Below, piece after piece: positions 45,888 through 55,953 of a stretch of DNA of 64,000 bases. The stretch comes from an uncultured Lachnospiraceae bacterium (GTDB taxonomy: Bacteria > Bacillota > Clostridia > Lachnospirales > Lachnospiraceae), in NCBI GenBank assembly GCA_902790935.1, contig CADATP010000001.1, positions 1-64,000 of the forward strand, written 5' to 3'. Made by a program: the position numbers and the translations under genes. Under the pieces are notes generated by a model, which made no database searches, was not told the DNA's origin, and worked only from the letters and a program-made list of their open reading frames with translations. The stretch's first letter is position 1; every line of letters starts with the position of its first letter.

Positions 45888-46992
45888 TACAAAAAAACAC
45901 GAACCCCTCTTTCATATTGTCAAAAGAGATTCAATGACCTTTAAAAAAGCTGTGGGTATCAGAGCTCTTGCTATAGTTGCGGCTTTGGTGCTCTGCGCAG
46001 TCATCACAATGATAGTTACGGGAGAGAACCCGATCAGTATCTATGGGACCATGGCGGTAGGCGCCTTTGGATCTGTAAGAAAAACATGGGTTACTTTCCA
46101 GAACGTTTCGATACTCCTTCTTATAGCACTTGCGCTTACACCTGCATTTAAGATGAAATTCTGGAATATCGGCGGTGAAGGACAGGTGCTTATAGGTGGA
46201 CTTGCCGCTGCAACTTGTATGATCAAGCTTGGAGACAAGATCCCGAATGGGCTGCTCATACTTATTATGTTTGTGGCTTCATTACTTGCCGGCGGAATCT
46301 GGAGCGTTATTCCCGCTATATTTAAGGCAAAGTGGAATACAAACGAGACACTTTCAACTCTTATGATGAACTACATAGCCACTCAGCTTGTTGCTTTCTT
46401 TACCGTACTTTGGGAGGTGCCCAAGGGATCCGGTAAGATCGGTATCATCAATCAGGACACCAACGCCGGCTGGCTTCCGAACATCGGAAGCGGATTCTCC
46501 GGTTCTAAGTATTTACTTACTATCATCATCGCTTTATTAATTACAGCGGGAATGTTTATTTATCTTGCTTTTTCAAAACAGGGTTACGAGATTTCCGTTG
46601 TCGGTGAGAGCGTTAATACCGCAAGATATGTCGGCATTAAGGTAGAGAAGGTTATCATCAGAACCGTATTTATCTCCGGTGCTATCTGCGGACTTGTCGG
46701 TTTGCTCCTTGTGGGAGGTATAAACCACACGCTTACGACTACGATAGCCGGAGGGCAGGGATTTACTGCGGTTATGGTATCCTGGCTCGCCAAGTTCAAT
46801 CCTATAATAATGATATTTGCCAGCCTGCTCATCGTATTTTTGTCAAGAGGTGCCGGAGAAGTTGCGACGGGATTTGGACTTAACCAGTCCTTCTCGGATA
46901 TCCTTACCGGAATCATCCTTTTCTTTATCATAGGCTGTGAGTTCTTTATTACTTACAAGATAACATTCAAAAGAGGAGGGCATAAGAAATGA
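45880..46992 (+). CDS. Nucleoside ABC importer permease 1
   Basis: 370 aa, BPD_transp_2 type permease with about 8-9 TM helices. Motifs FKMKFWNIGGEGQVLIGG and GESVNTARYVGIKVEKV are typical of the larger permease of BMP-linked systems. Overlaps its neighbours on both sides (8 and 4 bases). Confidence 0.92.
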   Translation: MSNTKKHEPLFHIVKRDSMTFKKAVGIRALAIVAALVLCAVITMIVTGENPISIYGTMAVGAFGSVRKTWVTFQNVSILLLIALALTPAFKMKFWNIGGEGQVLIGGLAAATCMIKLGDKIPNGLLILIMFVASLLAGGIWSVIPAIFKAKWNTNETLSTLMMNYIATQLVAFFTVLWEVPKGSGKIGIINQDTNAGWLPNIGSGFSGSKYLLTIIIALLITAGMFIYLAFSKQGYEISVVGESVNTARYVGIKVEKVIIRTVFISGAICGLVGLLLVGGINHTLTTTIAGGQGFTAVMVSWLAKFNPIIMIFASLLIVFLSRGAGEVATGFGLNQSFSDILTGIILFFIIGCEFFITYKITFKRGGHKK

Positions 46993-47990
46993 TTAATTTT
47001 GGATTACTTATTCCCAAGGCAGTAGTACAGGGCATTCCTCTTTTATACGGAAGCACAGGAGAAATCCTTACGGAAAAATCCGGTAACCTTAACCTCGGAA
47101 TTCCCGGAGTTATGTACGTAGGAGCTATCAGCGGCGTTATCGGAGCGTTCTTCTATGAACAGGGACTTGCTAAGTCGGGTAATTCTGCTAACGGATTCTT
47201 AGCGATAATGATCCCTATGCTTTGCTGTCTTTTAGGATCTCTTTTGATGGGACTGTTGTATTGCTTTTTGACTGTAACACTAAGAGCGAATCAAAACGTT
47301 ACGGGTCTTGCTATGACAACATTCGGCGTTGGATTTGGTAACTTTTTCGGAGGATCTCTTATAAAGATTTCCGGTGCGGATGTTCCTTCAATCGCTCTTT
47401 CCACAACAAGTAAGTACTTTTCGACAGGACTTCCCTTTGCGGGAAAGCTGGGATGGTTTGGAAAGGTATTTCTTTCATACGGATTTTTGGCTTATCTGTC
47501 TGTGATAATCGCTGTATTTGCAGCTATTATTCTTAAAAAGACCAGAACAGGACTTCACCTTCGCGCTGTAGGAGAGAACCCTGCAACAGCGGATTCCGCC
47601 GGAATCGGAGTTACGGCATACAAGTACGGCGCAACCTGCATCGGATGTATGATCGCGGGACTCGGCGGATTGTATTATGTAATGGACTACGCCTGCGGAG
47701 TCTGGTCAAACGATGCTTTCGGTGACAGAGGATGGCTTGCTATCGCGCTTGTTATCTTCACAATCTGGAAGCCGGATCTGAGCGTATTTGCATCGATCCT
47801 TTTTGGCGGACTTTATATTTTGTATTTATACATTCCTACGGGAATGGATCACATGGAGCTTCAGCAGCTCTACAAGATGATACCTTACGTTGTTACCCTT
47901 ATCGTTCTTGTTATCACAAGTATGAGAAACAAGAGAGAAAACCAACCCCCTGCTTCGCTTGGACTTCCTTATTTCCGCGAAGAAAGATAA
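46989..47990 (+). CDS. Nucleoside ABC importer permease 2
   Basis: 333 aa second BPD_transp_2 permease. STGEILTEKSGNLNLGIPGVMYVGA and GENPATADSAGIGV are the matching motifs. Completes the four-gene importer (binding protein, ATPase, two permeases). ATG in the ATGA overlap with permease 1. Confidence 0.92.
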   Translation: MINFGLLIPKAVVQGIPLLYGSTGEILTEKSGNLNLGIPGVMYVGAISGVIGAFFYEQGLAKSGNSANGFLAIMIPMLCCLLGSLLMGLLYCFLTVTLRANQNVTGLAMTTFGVGFGNFFGGSLIKISGADVPSIALSTTSKYFSTGLPFAGKLGWFGKVFLSYGFLAYLSVIIAVFAAIILKKTRTGLHLRAVGENPATADSAGIGVTAYKYGATCIGCMIAGLGGLYYVMDYACGVWSNDAFGDRGWLAIALVIFTIWKPDLSVFASILFGGLYILYLYIPTGMDHMELQQLYKMIPYVVTLIVLVITSMRNKRENQPPASLGLPYFREER

Positions 47991-48117
47991 CTGCTTAATG
48001 TAAATGATATTTTGGGATAGGCTTGTATAAGAGAGGTATATTATGCTAAAATGTTTAGCTAAGCATATCTTTTTATGCACCTTTCTTGTATAAATATGAA
48101 CTAAAGGAGATTTGGCA
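47991..48117. other. Gap before homoserine dehydrogenase
   Basis: Contains a TATATT/TATTAT -10-like stretch at 48037-48044 without a good -35, and the small hairpin GCTAAA-ATG-TTTAGC (48045-48059). No T-box or other riboswitch is recognised in these 127 bases. Confidence 0.35.
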
Positions 48118-49335
48118 ATGGTTAAAGTCGCAGTACTCGGATACGGCACCGTAGGAAGCGGAGTTGTACAGGTAATTGAAGACAACTGTGAAGTTGTAAG
48201 TAAGAAATCCGGAACGGAAGTCAGTGTAAAATACATTTTGGACCTTCGCGATTTCCCCGGTGATCCATATGAAAAGCTTGTGGTACATGACTTTAACACT
48301 ATTTTGGAAGATCCTGAAGTTAATGTCGTTTGCGAGACCATGGGAGGCGTTGGAGCAGCATATAATTTCTCAAAGCAGTGCCTTGAGGCCGGAAAAAGCG
48401 TATGTACCTCCAACAAAGAGCTTGTTGCAAAGCATGGTCCCGAGCTTTTACAGATTGCCAAGGAGCATAACTGCAGCTATCTGTTTGAAGCCAGCGTAGG
48501 CGGTGGTATTCCTATTATCAGACCCATTATGGATGCACTTGCTGCCGAGAAGCTTGAGAGCATTTTAGGTATTTTAAATGGTACCACCAATTACATCCTT
48601 ACAAAGATGGAAAGGGAGGGTGCTGATTTTGATGCGGTATTAAAGGAGGCACAGGCCCTCGGATATGCCGAGAGAAATCCCGAAGCGGATGTTGAAGGAC
48701 ATGATGCATGCCGCAAGATTTCAATCCTTGCTTCACTTATGCTTGGAAAGACCGTTGATTCCGAAAAGGTTTATACCGAAGGAATCACAAAGATCACATC
48801 AGACGACTTTGAATTTGCCAAAAAGGCAGGATATACCATCAAGATCCTTGGTGTTAGCGAAGCAAGAGAGGAAGGCAGCGTACTTGTTTACGTATCACCT
48901 TTCTTAATTAAAAAGTCACATCCTCTTGCTATGGTCAATGATGTGTTTAACGGAATCTTCGTAACCGGAAATATGGTGGGAGATACCATGTATTACGGAA
49001 AGGGCGCGGGAAAGCTCCCTACCGCCAGCGCAGTTGTTGCGGATGTGATCGATGCCGCAAGACATGTTGGCAAAAATGTGCCTTGCTATTGGGATGCCGA
49101 GGAGGCTGATCTTGCAGATATCAGGGAGGCATCATTCAGATACTTTGTAAGAGTAAAGGCAGAAAGCCTTGAGCAGATAAAGGGCATTGCGCCGGGCGGA
49201 AAGGTTGTGGATGCACAGCTTACGGGACAGGCAGGCTATATTACTCCTGTTTTGTCCGAAAAGGTATTTGCTGAAATACAGGAGAAATTAGGTGACGGAA
49301 TCCTTGGAAGAATCAGGGTTTACGACGCGAAATAG
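48118..49335 (+). CDS. hom: Homoserine dehydrogenase
   Basis: 405 aa. Reduces aspartate semialdehyde to homoserine for Thr and Met. Rossmann start VLGYGTVGSGV, GGTNYILTKM-type catalytic segment (NGTTNYILTKM), EADVEGHDACRKI, and a C-terminal ACT domain (from about 325) for feedback. ATG 48118 is preferred over TTG 48112, which sits on the SD (AAGGAG). Next to aspartokinase. Confidence 0.96.
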   Translation: MVKVAVLGYGTVGSGVVQVIEDNCEVVSKKSGTEVSVKYILDLRDFPGDPYEKLVVHDFNTILEDPEVNVVCETMGGVGAAYNFSKQCLEAGKSVCTSNKELVAKHGPELLQIAKEHNCSYLFEASVGGGIPIIRPIMDALAAEKLESILGILNGTTNYILTKMEREGADFDAVLKEAQALGYAERNPEADVEGHDACRKISILASLMLGKTVDSEKVYTEGITKITSDDFEFAKKAGYTIKILGVSEAREEGSVLVYVSPFLIKKSHPLAMVNDVFNGIFVTGNMVGDTMYYGKGAGKLPTASAVVADVIDAARHVGKNVPCYWDAEEADLADIREASFRYFVRVKAESLEQIKGIAPGGKVVDAQLTGQAGYITPVLSEKVFAEIQEKLGDGILGRIRVYDAK

Positions 49336-49391
49336 ATCAGATTACCTCTTTAATGGGGAAAAATATTATCTCAAGGAGATTTGTTTAAGTC

Positions 49392-50711
49392 ATGGCTAAG
49401 GTAGTTAAATTCGGCGGAAGTTCACTTGCTAGCGCTGAGCAGTTCGAAAAAGTAGGAAGCATAATCCGTGCTGAAGAGGACAGAAGATTTGTTGTTCCTT
49501 CTGCTCCCGGAAAGAGATATAAGGAAGATACCAAGGTTACAGATATGCTTTATGCATGTTATGACCTTGCTGAGAGAGGTAAGGACTTTAAGGCAGAGCT
49601 TGCAGAAATCAAGAAAAGATATGATGAGATCATAAGCGGGCTTAAGCTTAATATGTCCCTTGATGAAGAGTTTACCGAGATCGAGAAGAATTTCAAGAAA
49701 AAGGCCGGAAAGGATTATGCCGCTTCAAGAGGTGAGTTCTTAAACGGAAAGGTTATGGCTGAATATCTTGGATTTGATTTTATTGATTCAGCTACCGTTA
49801 TCTTCTTTAAGGAAGATGGAACCTTTGACGCAGACAAGACACAGGAAGTTTTGTCCGCAAAGCTCAGTACTATGAAAAACGCCGTTGTTCCCGGATTTTA
49901 CGGAGCATACGCTGACGGAAGAGTTAAGACTTTTTCAAGAGGCGGTTCCGATATTACCGGATCTATCGTAGCAAAGGCTATTCATGCAGATGTATATGAG
50001 AACTGGACCGATGTCAGCGGATTCCTTATTGCGGACCCCAGGATCATTGACAAGCCTCAAAAGATCGAGACCATAACATATCGTGAGCTCAGAGAGCTTG
50101 CATATATGGGAGCCAGCGTACTTCACGAGGATGCGATCTTCCCTGTCAGACAGGAAGGAATTCCTATCAATATCCGCAACACCAACGATCCCGGAAACAG
50201 CGGAACATGGATCGTCGGAAGTACAGGACAGAAGTCAAAGTACACCATCACAGGTATCGCCGGAAAGAAGGGATTCTGTTCTGTAAATATTGAAAAAGAT
50301 ATGATGAACTCAGAGGTCGGATTTGGACGTAAGGTTCTCCAGGCCTTCGAAGAGAACGATATTTCATTCGAACATCTTCCTTCAGGTATTGATACTATGA
50401 CCGTATTTGTACATCAGGATGAGTTTATCAATAAGGAGCAAAAGGTTGTTTCCGCTATCCAGCGTATGGCAAAGCCCGACACCATCGATATCGAGTCAGA
50501 CCTTGCTCTTATCGCAGTTGTAGGACGCGGAATGAAATCCATGAGAGGAACTGCAGCCAGAATTTTCTCGGCTCTTGCTCATGCACACATCAATATTAAG
50601 ATGATCGATCAGGGTTCATCCGAGATGAATATCATCATCGGTGTTGCAAATGAAGACTTTGAAGATGCTATCAGAGCTATTTACAACATCTTTGTTGAGA
50701 CCTGTTTATAA
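49392..50711 (+). CDS. Aspartate kinase
   Basis: 439 aa, first step of the aspartate pathway (Lys, Thr, Met). KFGGSSLAS is the kinase start; SRGGSDITGSIVAKA and the EDAIFPVRQEGIPINIRNT segment follow; two ACT domains at the C terminus with VAVVGRGM-like LIAVVGRGMKS. It lacks the GGFIG dehydrogenase part of fused ThrA. Adjacent to hom, 56 bases apart, so probably the Thr-directed isozyme. Confidence 0.95.
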   Translation: MAKVVKFGGSSLASAEQFEKVGSIIRAEEDRRFVVPSAPGKRYKEDTKVTDMLYACYDLAERGKDFKAELAEIKKRYDEIISGLKLNMSLDEEFTEIEKNFKKKAGKDYAASRGEFLNGKVMAEYLGFDFIDSATVIFFKEDGTFDADKTQEVLSAKLSTMKNAVVPGFYGAYADGRVKTFSRGGSDITGSIVAKAIHADVYENWTDVSGFLIADPRIIDKPQKIETITYRELRELAYMGASVLHEDAIFPVRQEGIPINIRNTNDPGNSGTWIVGSTGQKSKYTITGIAGKKGFCSVNIEKDMMNSEVGFGRKVLQAFEENDISFEHLPSGIDTMTVFVHQDEFINKEQKVVSAIQRMAKPDTIDIESDLALIAVVGRGMKSMRGTAARIFSALAHAHINIKMIDQGSSEMNIIIGVANEDFEDAIRAIYNIFVETCL

Positions 50712-50741
50712 AATCAAAAGCAGAGGGGATGTATAGGTTTT

Positions 50742-52508
50742 ATGTCAAAAAAGAAAAACAAGAAAAAGAATTTAATTGAAAACGCTGCTCCCGAAACCGT
50801 AGAAGGCGCTGCTTCCGAAACCGCAGAAAGCGCTGTACAGGCTGATGAATCTGCGGATGCTGCTACAGAAGAAACAGCCGGCGAGTCTGCGCCTTTAGAG
50901 AATAGCAAAGGCTCTTCTTCCGAGGAGACAGACGAGATAGAAGAGAGCGTTAAGAAATCTATCGAAGAAGATGAGAAAGCTTCGGGAGATTTAAACACAC
51001 AAGACGCTGAAGATTCGGATAGTAAACAGGATAAAAAGACAGATAAAGAATCTGAGGAAAAGTCTGAAAAAGAATACGACTCTAAAGCGAGGGAAGAGTA
51101 CGACAAGGCTCGCATGGAGCAAAAGAAACAGTCTAAGGAAAAGACCGATGCACGCCTCGAAGAATTAGAGAAATCCAAGGAGATGGATGAAAAACGCATT
51201 GCGAGAAGAAAGAGAAGAATCCGCAATCAGGTTTCATCTTATCTCGCTGTCGCTCTTTTCTTTTTAATTGTTATCGGAGGCGGTTTCTTTGTTATAAAAG
51301 TACTTGTACTGGATAAAAAGGCCGCTCCCGTACAGGAAGAGGTCGTAGCTACTCCGGAACAGCAGGAACAGATTGATGCTCTTGTGGGTGAAGAGGAAGA
51401 AATAGCAGAGCCCGAACCGGAACCTGAACCCGAGCCGGAACCCGTGATCGATGAGGCAGCTCTTGCTGCGGCGAAGTTTGATGAGCAGTTAGGAGAGATG
51501 ATAGCCGGAATGACCCTTGAACAAAAGGTTGCCGGTATTATCCTCACATCACCCGAAGCTCTTACGAAGGTTAATCTTGCTACGATGGCAGGAAACGGAA
51601 CAAAGACCGCTCTTGAAAAGTATCAGGTAGGCGGACTTCTTTACTCCGCCAAAAATGTTGTCAGCAAGGATCAATTTAAGGATATGATAACGGGAACCGT
51701 ATCAATGGTTACCGGACCTACTTTCTTTGCCATAACAGAAGAGGGAGGAGCACAGAGCCCTCTTGCAAAGGCAGGCTTTTATGAAGCTGTTTCGTCGGCT
51801 ACAGATGTCACTGCGTCGAATGACGTACAGAATGCATATCTTGCGGGCCAGACAATTTCAGCGGCTATGAAGGAACTTGGACTAAATCTCGATCTTGCAC
51901 CTGTAGCCGATCTTTCCAGCGACAATGCAGAGGCTCTTGACGGAAGAACCTACGGAAGCGCAGCTACGGAGTCTATGGGATATGTAAGCTCTATGGAGGA
52001 TGGCCTCGAGAGCAATGGAGTAACAGCGTGCCTTAAGTATTTCCCCGGACAGGGATATGCAAGCACCAACCCAGAGGATACAAGGACTGTTATCGATAAG
52101 ACTGAAGATGAATTCAGAAGCGGCGACCTTCTCATCTATCAGGCAAGCGTTCAGAACGGAACCAAGATGATCATGATCAGCAATGCGGTTGTTACAGCAT
52201 TTGATGACTCACAGCCCGCAACCTTCTCTGACACTATTGTTACCGGATTGCTAAGAGATGAGCTCGGATATAACGGTGTGATCTTATCCGGTAATCTTTC
52301 GGACAAAGCTATCGTTGATTATTACGGAGCGGACGAAGCTGCTATAATGGCTCTCAGGGCAGGATGCGATATGATCGTTAATCCCAGTGACTTTGAGGTT
52401 GCCTTTAACGGAATAGTAAGTGCGGTAGGAGAGGGAACAATCTCCGAAGAGCGCATAAATGATGCATTAAAGAGGATTTATCGAATTAAGTATGCAGACG
52501 GAATCTGA
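50742..52508 (+). CDS. Membrane-anchored GH3-like protein without catalytic motifs
   Basis: 588 aa. A charged Ala/Ser/Glu-rich cytoplasmic part (1-160, with coiled-coil at about 110-155) precedes one TM helix (about 166-190). An EP-repeat linker (223-234) leads to an outside domain related to family 3 beta-N-acetylglucosaminidase (NagZ). Family landmarks are recognisable (LNLDLAPVADL, GRTYG, KYFPGQG at 432-438). However KHFPGHG has lost both His, the SDDL nucleophile motif reads SGNL (516-519) and the DSH acid/base is missing. So it is probably not a hydrolase; a binding or scaffold role is inferred. hemW begins inside its 3' end. Confidence 0.8.
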   Translation: MSKKKNKKKNLIENAAPETVEGAASETAESAVQADESADAATEETAGESAPLENSKGSSSEETDEIEESVKKSIEEDEKASGDLNTQDAEDSDSKQDKKTDKESEEKSEKEYDSKAREEYDKARMEQKKQSKEKTDARLEELEKSKEMDEKRIARRKRRIRNQVSSYLAVALFFLIVIGGGFFVIKVLVLDKKAAPVQEEVVATPEQQEQIDALVGEEEEIAEPEPEPEPEPEPVIDEAALAAAKFDEQLGEMIAGMTLEQKVAGIILTSPEALTKVNLATMAGNGTKTALEKYQVGGLLYSAKNVVSKDQFKDMITGTVSMVTGPTFFAITEEGGAQSPLAKAGFYEAVSSATDVTASNDVQNAYLAGQTISAAMKELGLNLDLAPVADLSSDNAEALDGRTYGSAATESMGYVSSMEDGLESNGVTACLKYFPGQGYASTNPEDTRTVIDKTEDEFRSGDLLIYQASVQNGTKMIMISNAVVTAFDDSQPATFSDTIVTGLLRDELGYNGVILSGNLSDKAIVDYYGADEAAIMALRAGCDMIVNPSDFEVAFNGIVSAVGEGTISEERINDALKRIYRIKYADGI

Positions 52509-53673
52509 GCTTGAAATTTATATTCATATTCCTTTTTGTGTGAAGAAGTGTTTATACTGTGATTTCCTCTCCTTTGCTTACGGAGAGGAAATCAGGTCTG
52601 AATATCTTCGTGCGCTGATAAATGAAATCAAGACTTTTAAACAGACAGAAGAAGCACGGGAGCTTTCTATTAAAGCTCAAACGGTTACTTCTGTTTTTTT
52701 TGGCGGTGGAACACCAACGGTTATAAAAAAAGAAAGCCTTAAGGAGATTCTTGATGTCTTAAAGGATACTTTTAATATATCTAAGGACGCTGAGGTATCT
52801 ATTGAATGTAACCCGGGGACAGTGGACGGGGATTACCTTAAAAGCGTCAGACAGTACGGCTTTAACAGACTTTCCATAGGACTTCAAAGTGCGGTAGATG
52901 AAGAACTTAAGCGTATAGGAAGAATTCATACGTTTGCACAGTTTAAAGATACATATAACTCTGCCGTAAAGGCAGGTTTTACGAATATAAATGTGGATCT
53001 TATATCGGCGCTTCCAGGTCAAAGGATAGAAGATGTGGATGCTACCTTAGAGCGGGTACTGTCTTTAAAGCCAAGACCGCAGCATATTTCTTCGTACAGC
53101 TTGATACTTGAAGAAGGAACGGGCTTTATGGAGATGTATGAAAAGGGACTTTTACATCTTCCGGATGAGGACTCGGAAAGAGAGTTTCATTGGAGGATAG
53201 CAGACCGGCTTGAAAAAGAGGGATACAGACAGTACGAGCTTTCCAATATGGCTATACCGGGATATGAATGCAGACATAATATCGGGTACTGGCAGGGAAA
53301 GAAATATATAGGCTTCGGACTTGGGGCGGCGTCGTATACCGGAAGAGAAAGATTTTCAAACACGAGGGATATGAAGGAATATATCTCATATTTTGAAAAT
53401 AAAAAGGATAAGCCGTACTCGGAAAAATATACGCTAACCGATGGTGACCTTATATCTGAGTTTTTATTTCTCGGGCTGAGGATGACTGAGGGAATATCAA
53501 TATCTGAATTTAGGGATAGATTCGGGAAAGAACTGTTTGAAGTATTCGGAAAAGAGATAGAAAAGCATATATCCGAAAAACTGCTTTGCCGGCAGGGGGA
53601 CAGACTGATGCTTACACGCAAAGGGCAGGACCTTGCAAACTATGTTTTTTCGGACTTTATAATATCTGAATAA
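52492..53673 (+). CDS. hemW: Radical SAM protein HemW
   Basis: 393 aa. Heme chaperone / coproporphyrinogen oxidase-like family. Cluster motif CVKKCLYC (Cx3Cx2C), then FGGGTPT, ECNPGTV and RLSIGLQS; C-terminal HemN domain. Its start lies 17 bases inside the GH3-like gene in another frame. The SD is weak, which suggests coupling. The missing HemN-type extra Cys (CxxxCxxC without following C) fits HemW. Confidence 0.93.
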   Translation: MQTESELEIYIHIPFCVKKCLYCDFLSFAYGEEIRSEYLRALINEIKTFKQTEEARELSIKAQTVTSVFFGGGTPTVIKKESLKEILDVLKDTFNISKDAEVSIECNPGTVDGDYLKSVRQYGFNRLSIGLQSAVDEELKRIGRIHTFAQFKDTYNSAVKAGFTNINVDLISALPGQRIEDVDATLERVLSLKPRPQHISSYSLILEEGTGFMEMYEKGLLHLPDEDSEREFHWRIADRLEKEGYRQYELSNMAIPGYECRHNIGYWQGKKYIGFGLGAASYTGRERFSNTRDMKEYISYFENKKDKPYSEKYTLTDGDLISEFLFLGLRMTEGISISEFRDRFGKELFEVFGKEIEKHISEKLLCRQGDRLMLTRKGQDLANYVFSDFIISE

Positions 53674-53686
53674 TATCAGCTGATAC

Positions 53687-53716
53687 TTGATTTTATTTAT
53701 GTATTTATTATATAAT
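53687..53716 (+). promoter_or_regulatory. Promoter of the HD gene-pilT operon
   Basis: TTGATT (53687-53692), 18-bp spacer, TATAAT (53711-53716). Just upstream is the 12-bp palindrome TATCAGCTGATA (53674-53685). Confidence 0.6.
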
Positions 53717-53789
53717 CAGAATTGTCAGATTATTCTACAGTTTTTTTACATAAAATCAAATCGGACGTCAGGGGATAGGATATTTACAA

Positions 53790-54905
53790 ATGAAATTTGT
53801 TAGGATGGAAAACCTTAAAACAGGTATGAGATTAGCCAGGCCCATCTATTCAAAAAGCGGCGTTTTGCTTTTTGAACGGGATTCCCAGTTGTCATCTTCA
53901 GCCATTGAAAGTGTCAAGAATTTCGGACTCTTGGGAATATATATTTTGGAGCCGGCCGAACCTCTTCCTCCTATGTCTGAAGAAGATAAAGAATTCGAAA
54001 GATTTCAGACGATGATGGTAGCTTCTATTCAGGATGAGTTAGATCGTATCCTCCAGACAAAGCACACCAAGAACATCTTAAATATCGCGACCCAGATTAT
54101 TCGAAATTATGGCCATATAGACAACAAGATCAATTTCTACCAGAACTTAAGAAGCAGAGATGACTTCGTATCAAGGCACGCTTTAAATGTGGCGATCCTT
54201 TGTGTTTTGATCTCTCATGTTTTAAATATCCCCAGGGATGAACAGCAAAGAATTGTTTTTGCGGCTTTGGTCCATGACATTGGACGTATCAAGTCTAAAA
54301 ACGAGGCGATATTTGATAACAATGCCGAAAGCGAAGTTAAGTCGGCACTCTATAAAGAAACAGTGTCCGCATACGATCTTATAGAAGAAGTATTTGCTAC
54401 GGACGGTCCTCAGATAAAGAGAATCTGTTCCCAGGCTATGAGAGTACAGATGGATCGTCAGGAAGGCAGAGAGGAAACTCTGTCTTTGCAAAAGATGGTT
54501 ATAGGAGCAAAAATCCTGCTTGTTGCAAACGCTTATGACGAAAAGACCGCTATGAACCTTTCCGGCGAGAGCGAGTCTGAAGTTAAAGCTATCAAGGAGT
54601 TTATCGATAACCCGCAGGTATACGATCCCGAAGTTGTTAAAGCACTCATCTCGTCAATAAATATTCTTTTCCCCGGAGTAAGCGTAGAACTGAGTACCGG
54701 AGAAAAGGCTCTTGTTATTACCGAGAATGTGTTTAATATTTTGCAACCTACAGTGCTCTGTTTCAAGGACAATTCAATCCTTGATATGTCGCTGAAATCC
54801 AATAGTGATATCTATGTCGTGGATATAATGAAGACTTTGGATAACCGTTATATCATGGACACCGATAAGCTAAAAAATCTAACCGGGGGTTCAAACAATG
54901 CTTGA
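53790..54905 (+). CDS. Degenerate HD-GYP-like protein
   Basis: 371 aa. N-terminal segment (1-60) like the domain in front of HD-GYP enzymes (MENLKTGMRLARPIYSKSGVLL). The HD region keeps H130 (SRHALNV) and HD 162-163 (ALVHDIGR) plus VANAYDEKTA. The later His ligands and the HHE / GYP part are replaced by SQAMRVQMDRQEGREE. A C-terminal extension (about 270-371) resembles the tail beta region of clostridial members. Probably not a c-di-GMP phosphodiesterase. Overlaps pilT by 8 bases, so a role with type IV pili is likely. Confidence 0.78.
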   Translation: MKFVRMENLKTGMRLARPIYSKSGVLLFERDSQLSSSAIESVKNFGLLGIYILEPAEPLPPMSEEDKEFERFQTMMVASIQDELDRILQTKHTKNILNIATQIIRNYGHIDNKINFYQNLRSRDDFVSRHALNVAILCVLISHVLNIPRDEQQRIVFAALVHDIGRIKSKNEAIFDNNAESEVKSALYKETVSAYDLIEEVFATDGPQIKRICSQAMRVQMDRQEGREETLSLQKMVIGAKILLVANAYDEKTAMNLSGESESEVKAIKEFIDNPQVYDPEVVKALISSINILFPGVSVELSTGEKALVITENVFNILQPTVLCFKDNSILDMSLKSNSDIYVVDIMKTLDNRYIMDTDKLKNLTGGSNNA

Positions 54906-55953
54906 TATCGAAGAAGTACTTAAAAAAGCCAAAGAAGCGGGTGCCAGTGATGTTCATATCACAGTTGGTATTCCGCCCAAAATGCGTGTCAACGGAAACC
55001 TCATCACTATGGACGAATACCAGAAGATGCTTCCCGCGGACACTCTTGACGTTGTGCTCAATATAACAAGCGAGTCTCAGAGAGCTAAGTTTGAAGAGCG
55101 CGGCGAATTTGATATGTCTTTCTCTATTCCCAATGTAGGACGTTACAGAGTTAACCTCTATCATCAGAGAGGCTCTGCCAGCCTTGCGTTCCGTCTCGTA
55201 GGTACTGTGGTACCTACTGCTGAAAGCCTTGGCGTACCTCCTTCAGTTATGGAACTTTACCAGAGAAAAAGAGGCCTCGTACTCGTAACCGGACCTACAG
55301 GAAGCGGTAAATCCACAACTCTCGCTGCCATCATTGACAAGATAAACAATTTCCGCGATGCTCATGTTATTACTCTTGAAGATCCTATCGAGTACCTGCA
55401 TCAGCATAAAATGTCAATGGTTAACCAAAGAGAGATCGGACTCGACTCAAATAACTACGCAAATGCCTTGAGAGCTGCTCTTCGTGAGGATCCCGATGTT
55501 ATCCTCGTAGGAGAGATGAGAGACTTTGAGACTATCAGTGTAGCTATTACCGCAGCCGAGACAGGTCACCTCGTTCTTTCGACTCTGCATACCATCGGAG
55601 CTGCAAGTACCGTTGACCGTGTTATCGACGTTTTCCCTCCTCATCAGCAGCAGCAGATCCGTGTTCAGCTCGCCAACGTACTTGAGGCGGTTGTATCCCA
55701 GCAGCTTATTCCTACCGCTGACGGAAAGGGACGTGTGGCAGCCTTTGAGGTTATGCATGCAAACCATGCGGTAAGAAACCTTATCCGTGAAGGTAAGTCA
55801 CACCAGCTTGCTTCTGTAATGCAGACAAACCGTAAGCTCGGAATGATAACAATGGACGAGGCTATTGCACAGCTTTACTTTGACGGAAGGATCGACAGAG
55901 AGCAGGCTATCAACTTCTCCCAGGATCCCGATGCCATGGAAATGAAGCTTTGA
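54898..55953 (+). CDS. pilT: PilT-type pilus retraction ATPase
   Basis: 351 aa. Hexameric motor that disassembles type IV pili at the membrane. N domain with ASDVHITVGIPPKMRVNG; Walker A GPTGSGKSTT, Asp box EDPIEYLH, Walker B DVILVGEMRD and His box TGHLVLSTLHT. C-terminal region holds the AIRNLIRE-like VRNLIREGK. No pilin or other pilus gene in the window. Confidence 0.95.
   Translation: MLDIEEVLKKAKEAGASDVHITVGIPPKMRVNGNLITMDEYQKMLPADTLDVVLNITSESQRAKFEERGEFDMSFSIPNVGRYRVNLYHQRGSASLAFRLVGTVVPTAESLGVPPSVMELYQRKRGLVLVTGPTGSGKSTTLAAIIDKINNFRDAHVITLEDPIEYLHQHKMSMVNQREIGLDSNNYANALRAALREDPDVILVGEMRDFETISVAITAAETGHLVLSTLHTIGAASTVDRVIDVFPPHQQQQIRVQLANVLEAVVSQQLIPTADGKGRVAAFEVMHANHAVRNLIREGKSHQLASVMQTNRKLGMITMDEAIAQLYFDGRIDREQAINFSQDPDAMEMKL

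Noticed and set aside
47991..48117. T-box or Thr attenuator before hom
   Set aside because: Too short and lacks the T-box sequence; only a small hairpin is present.
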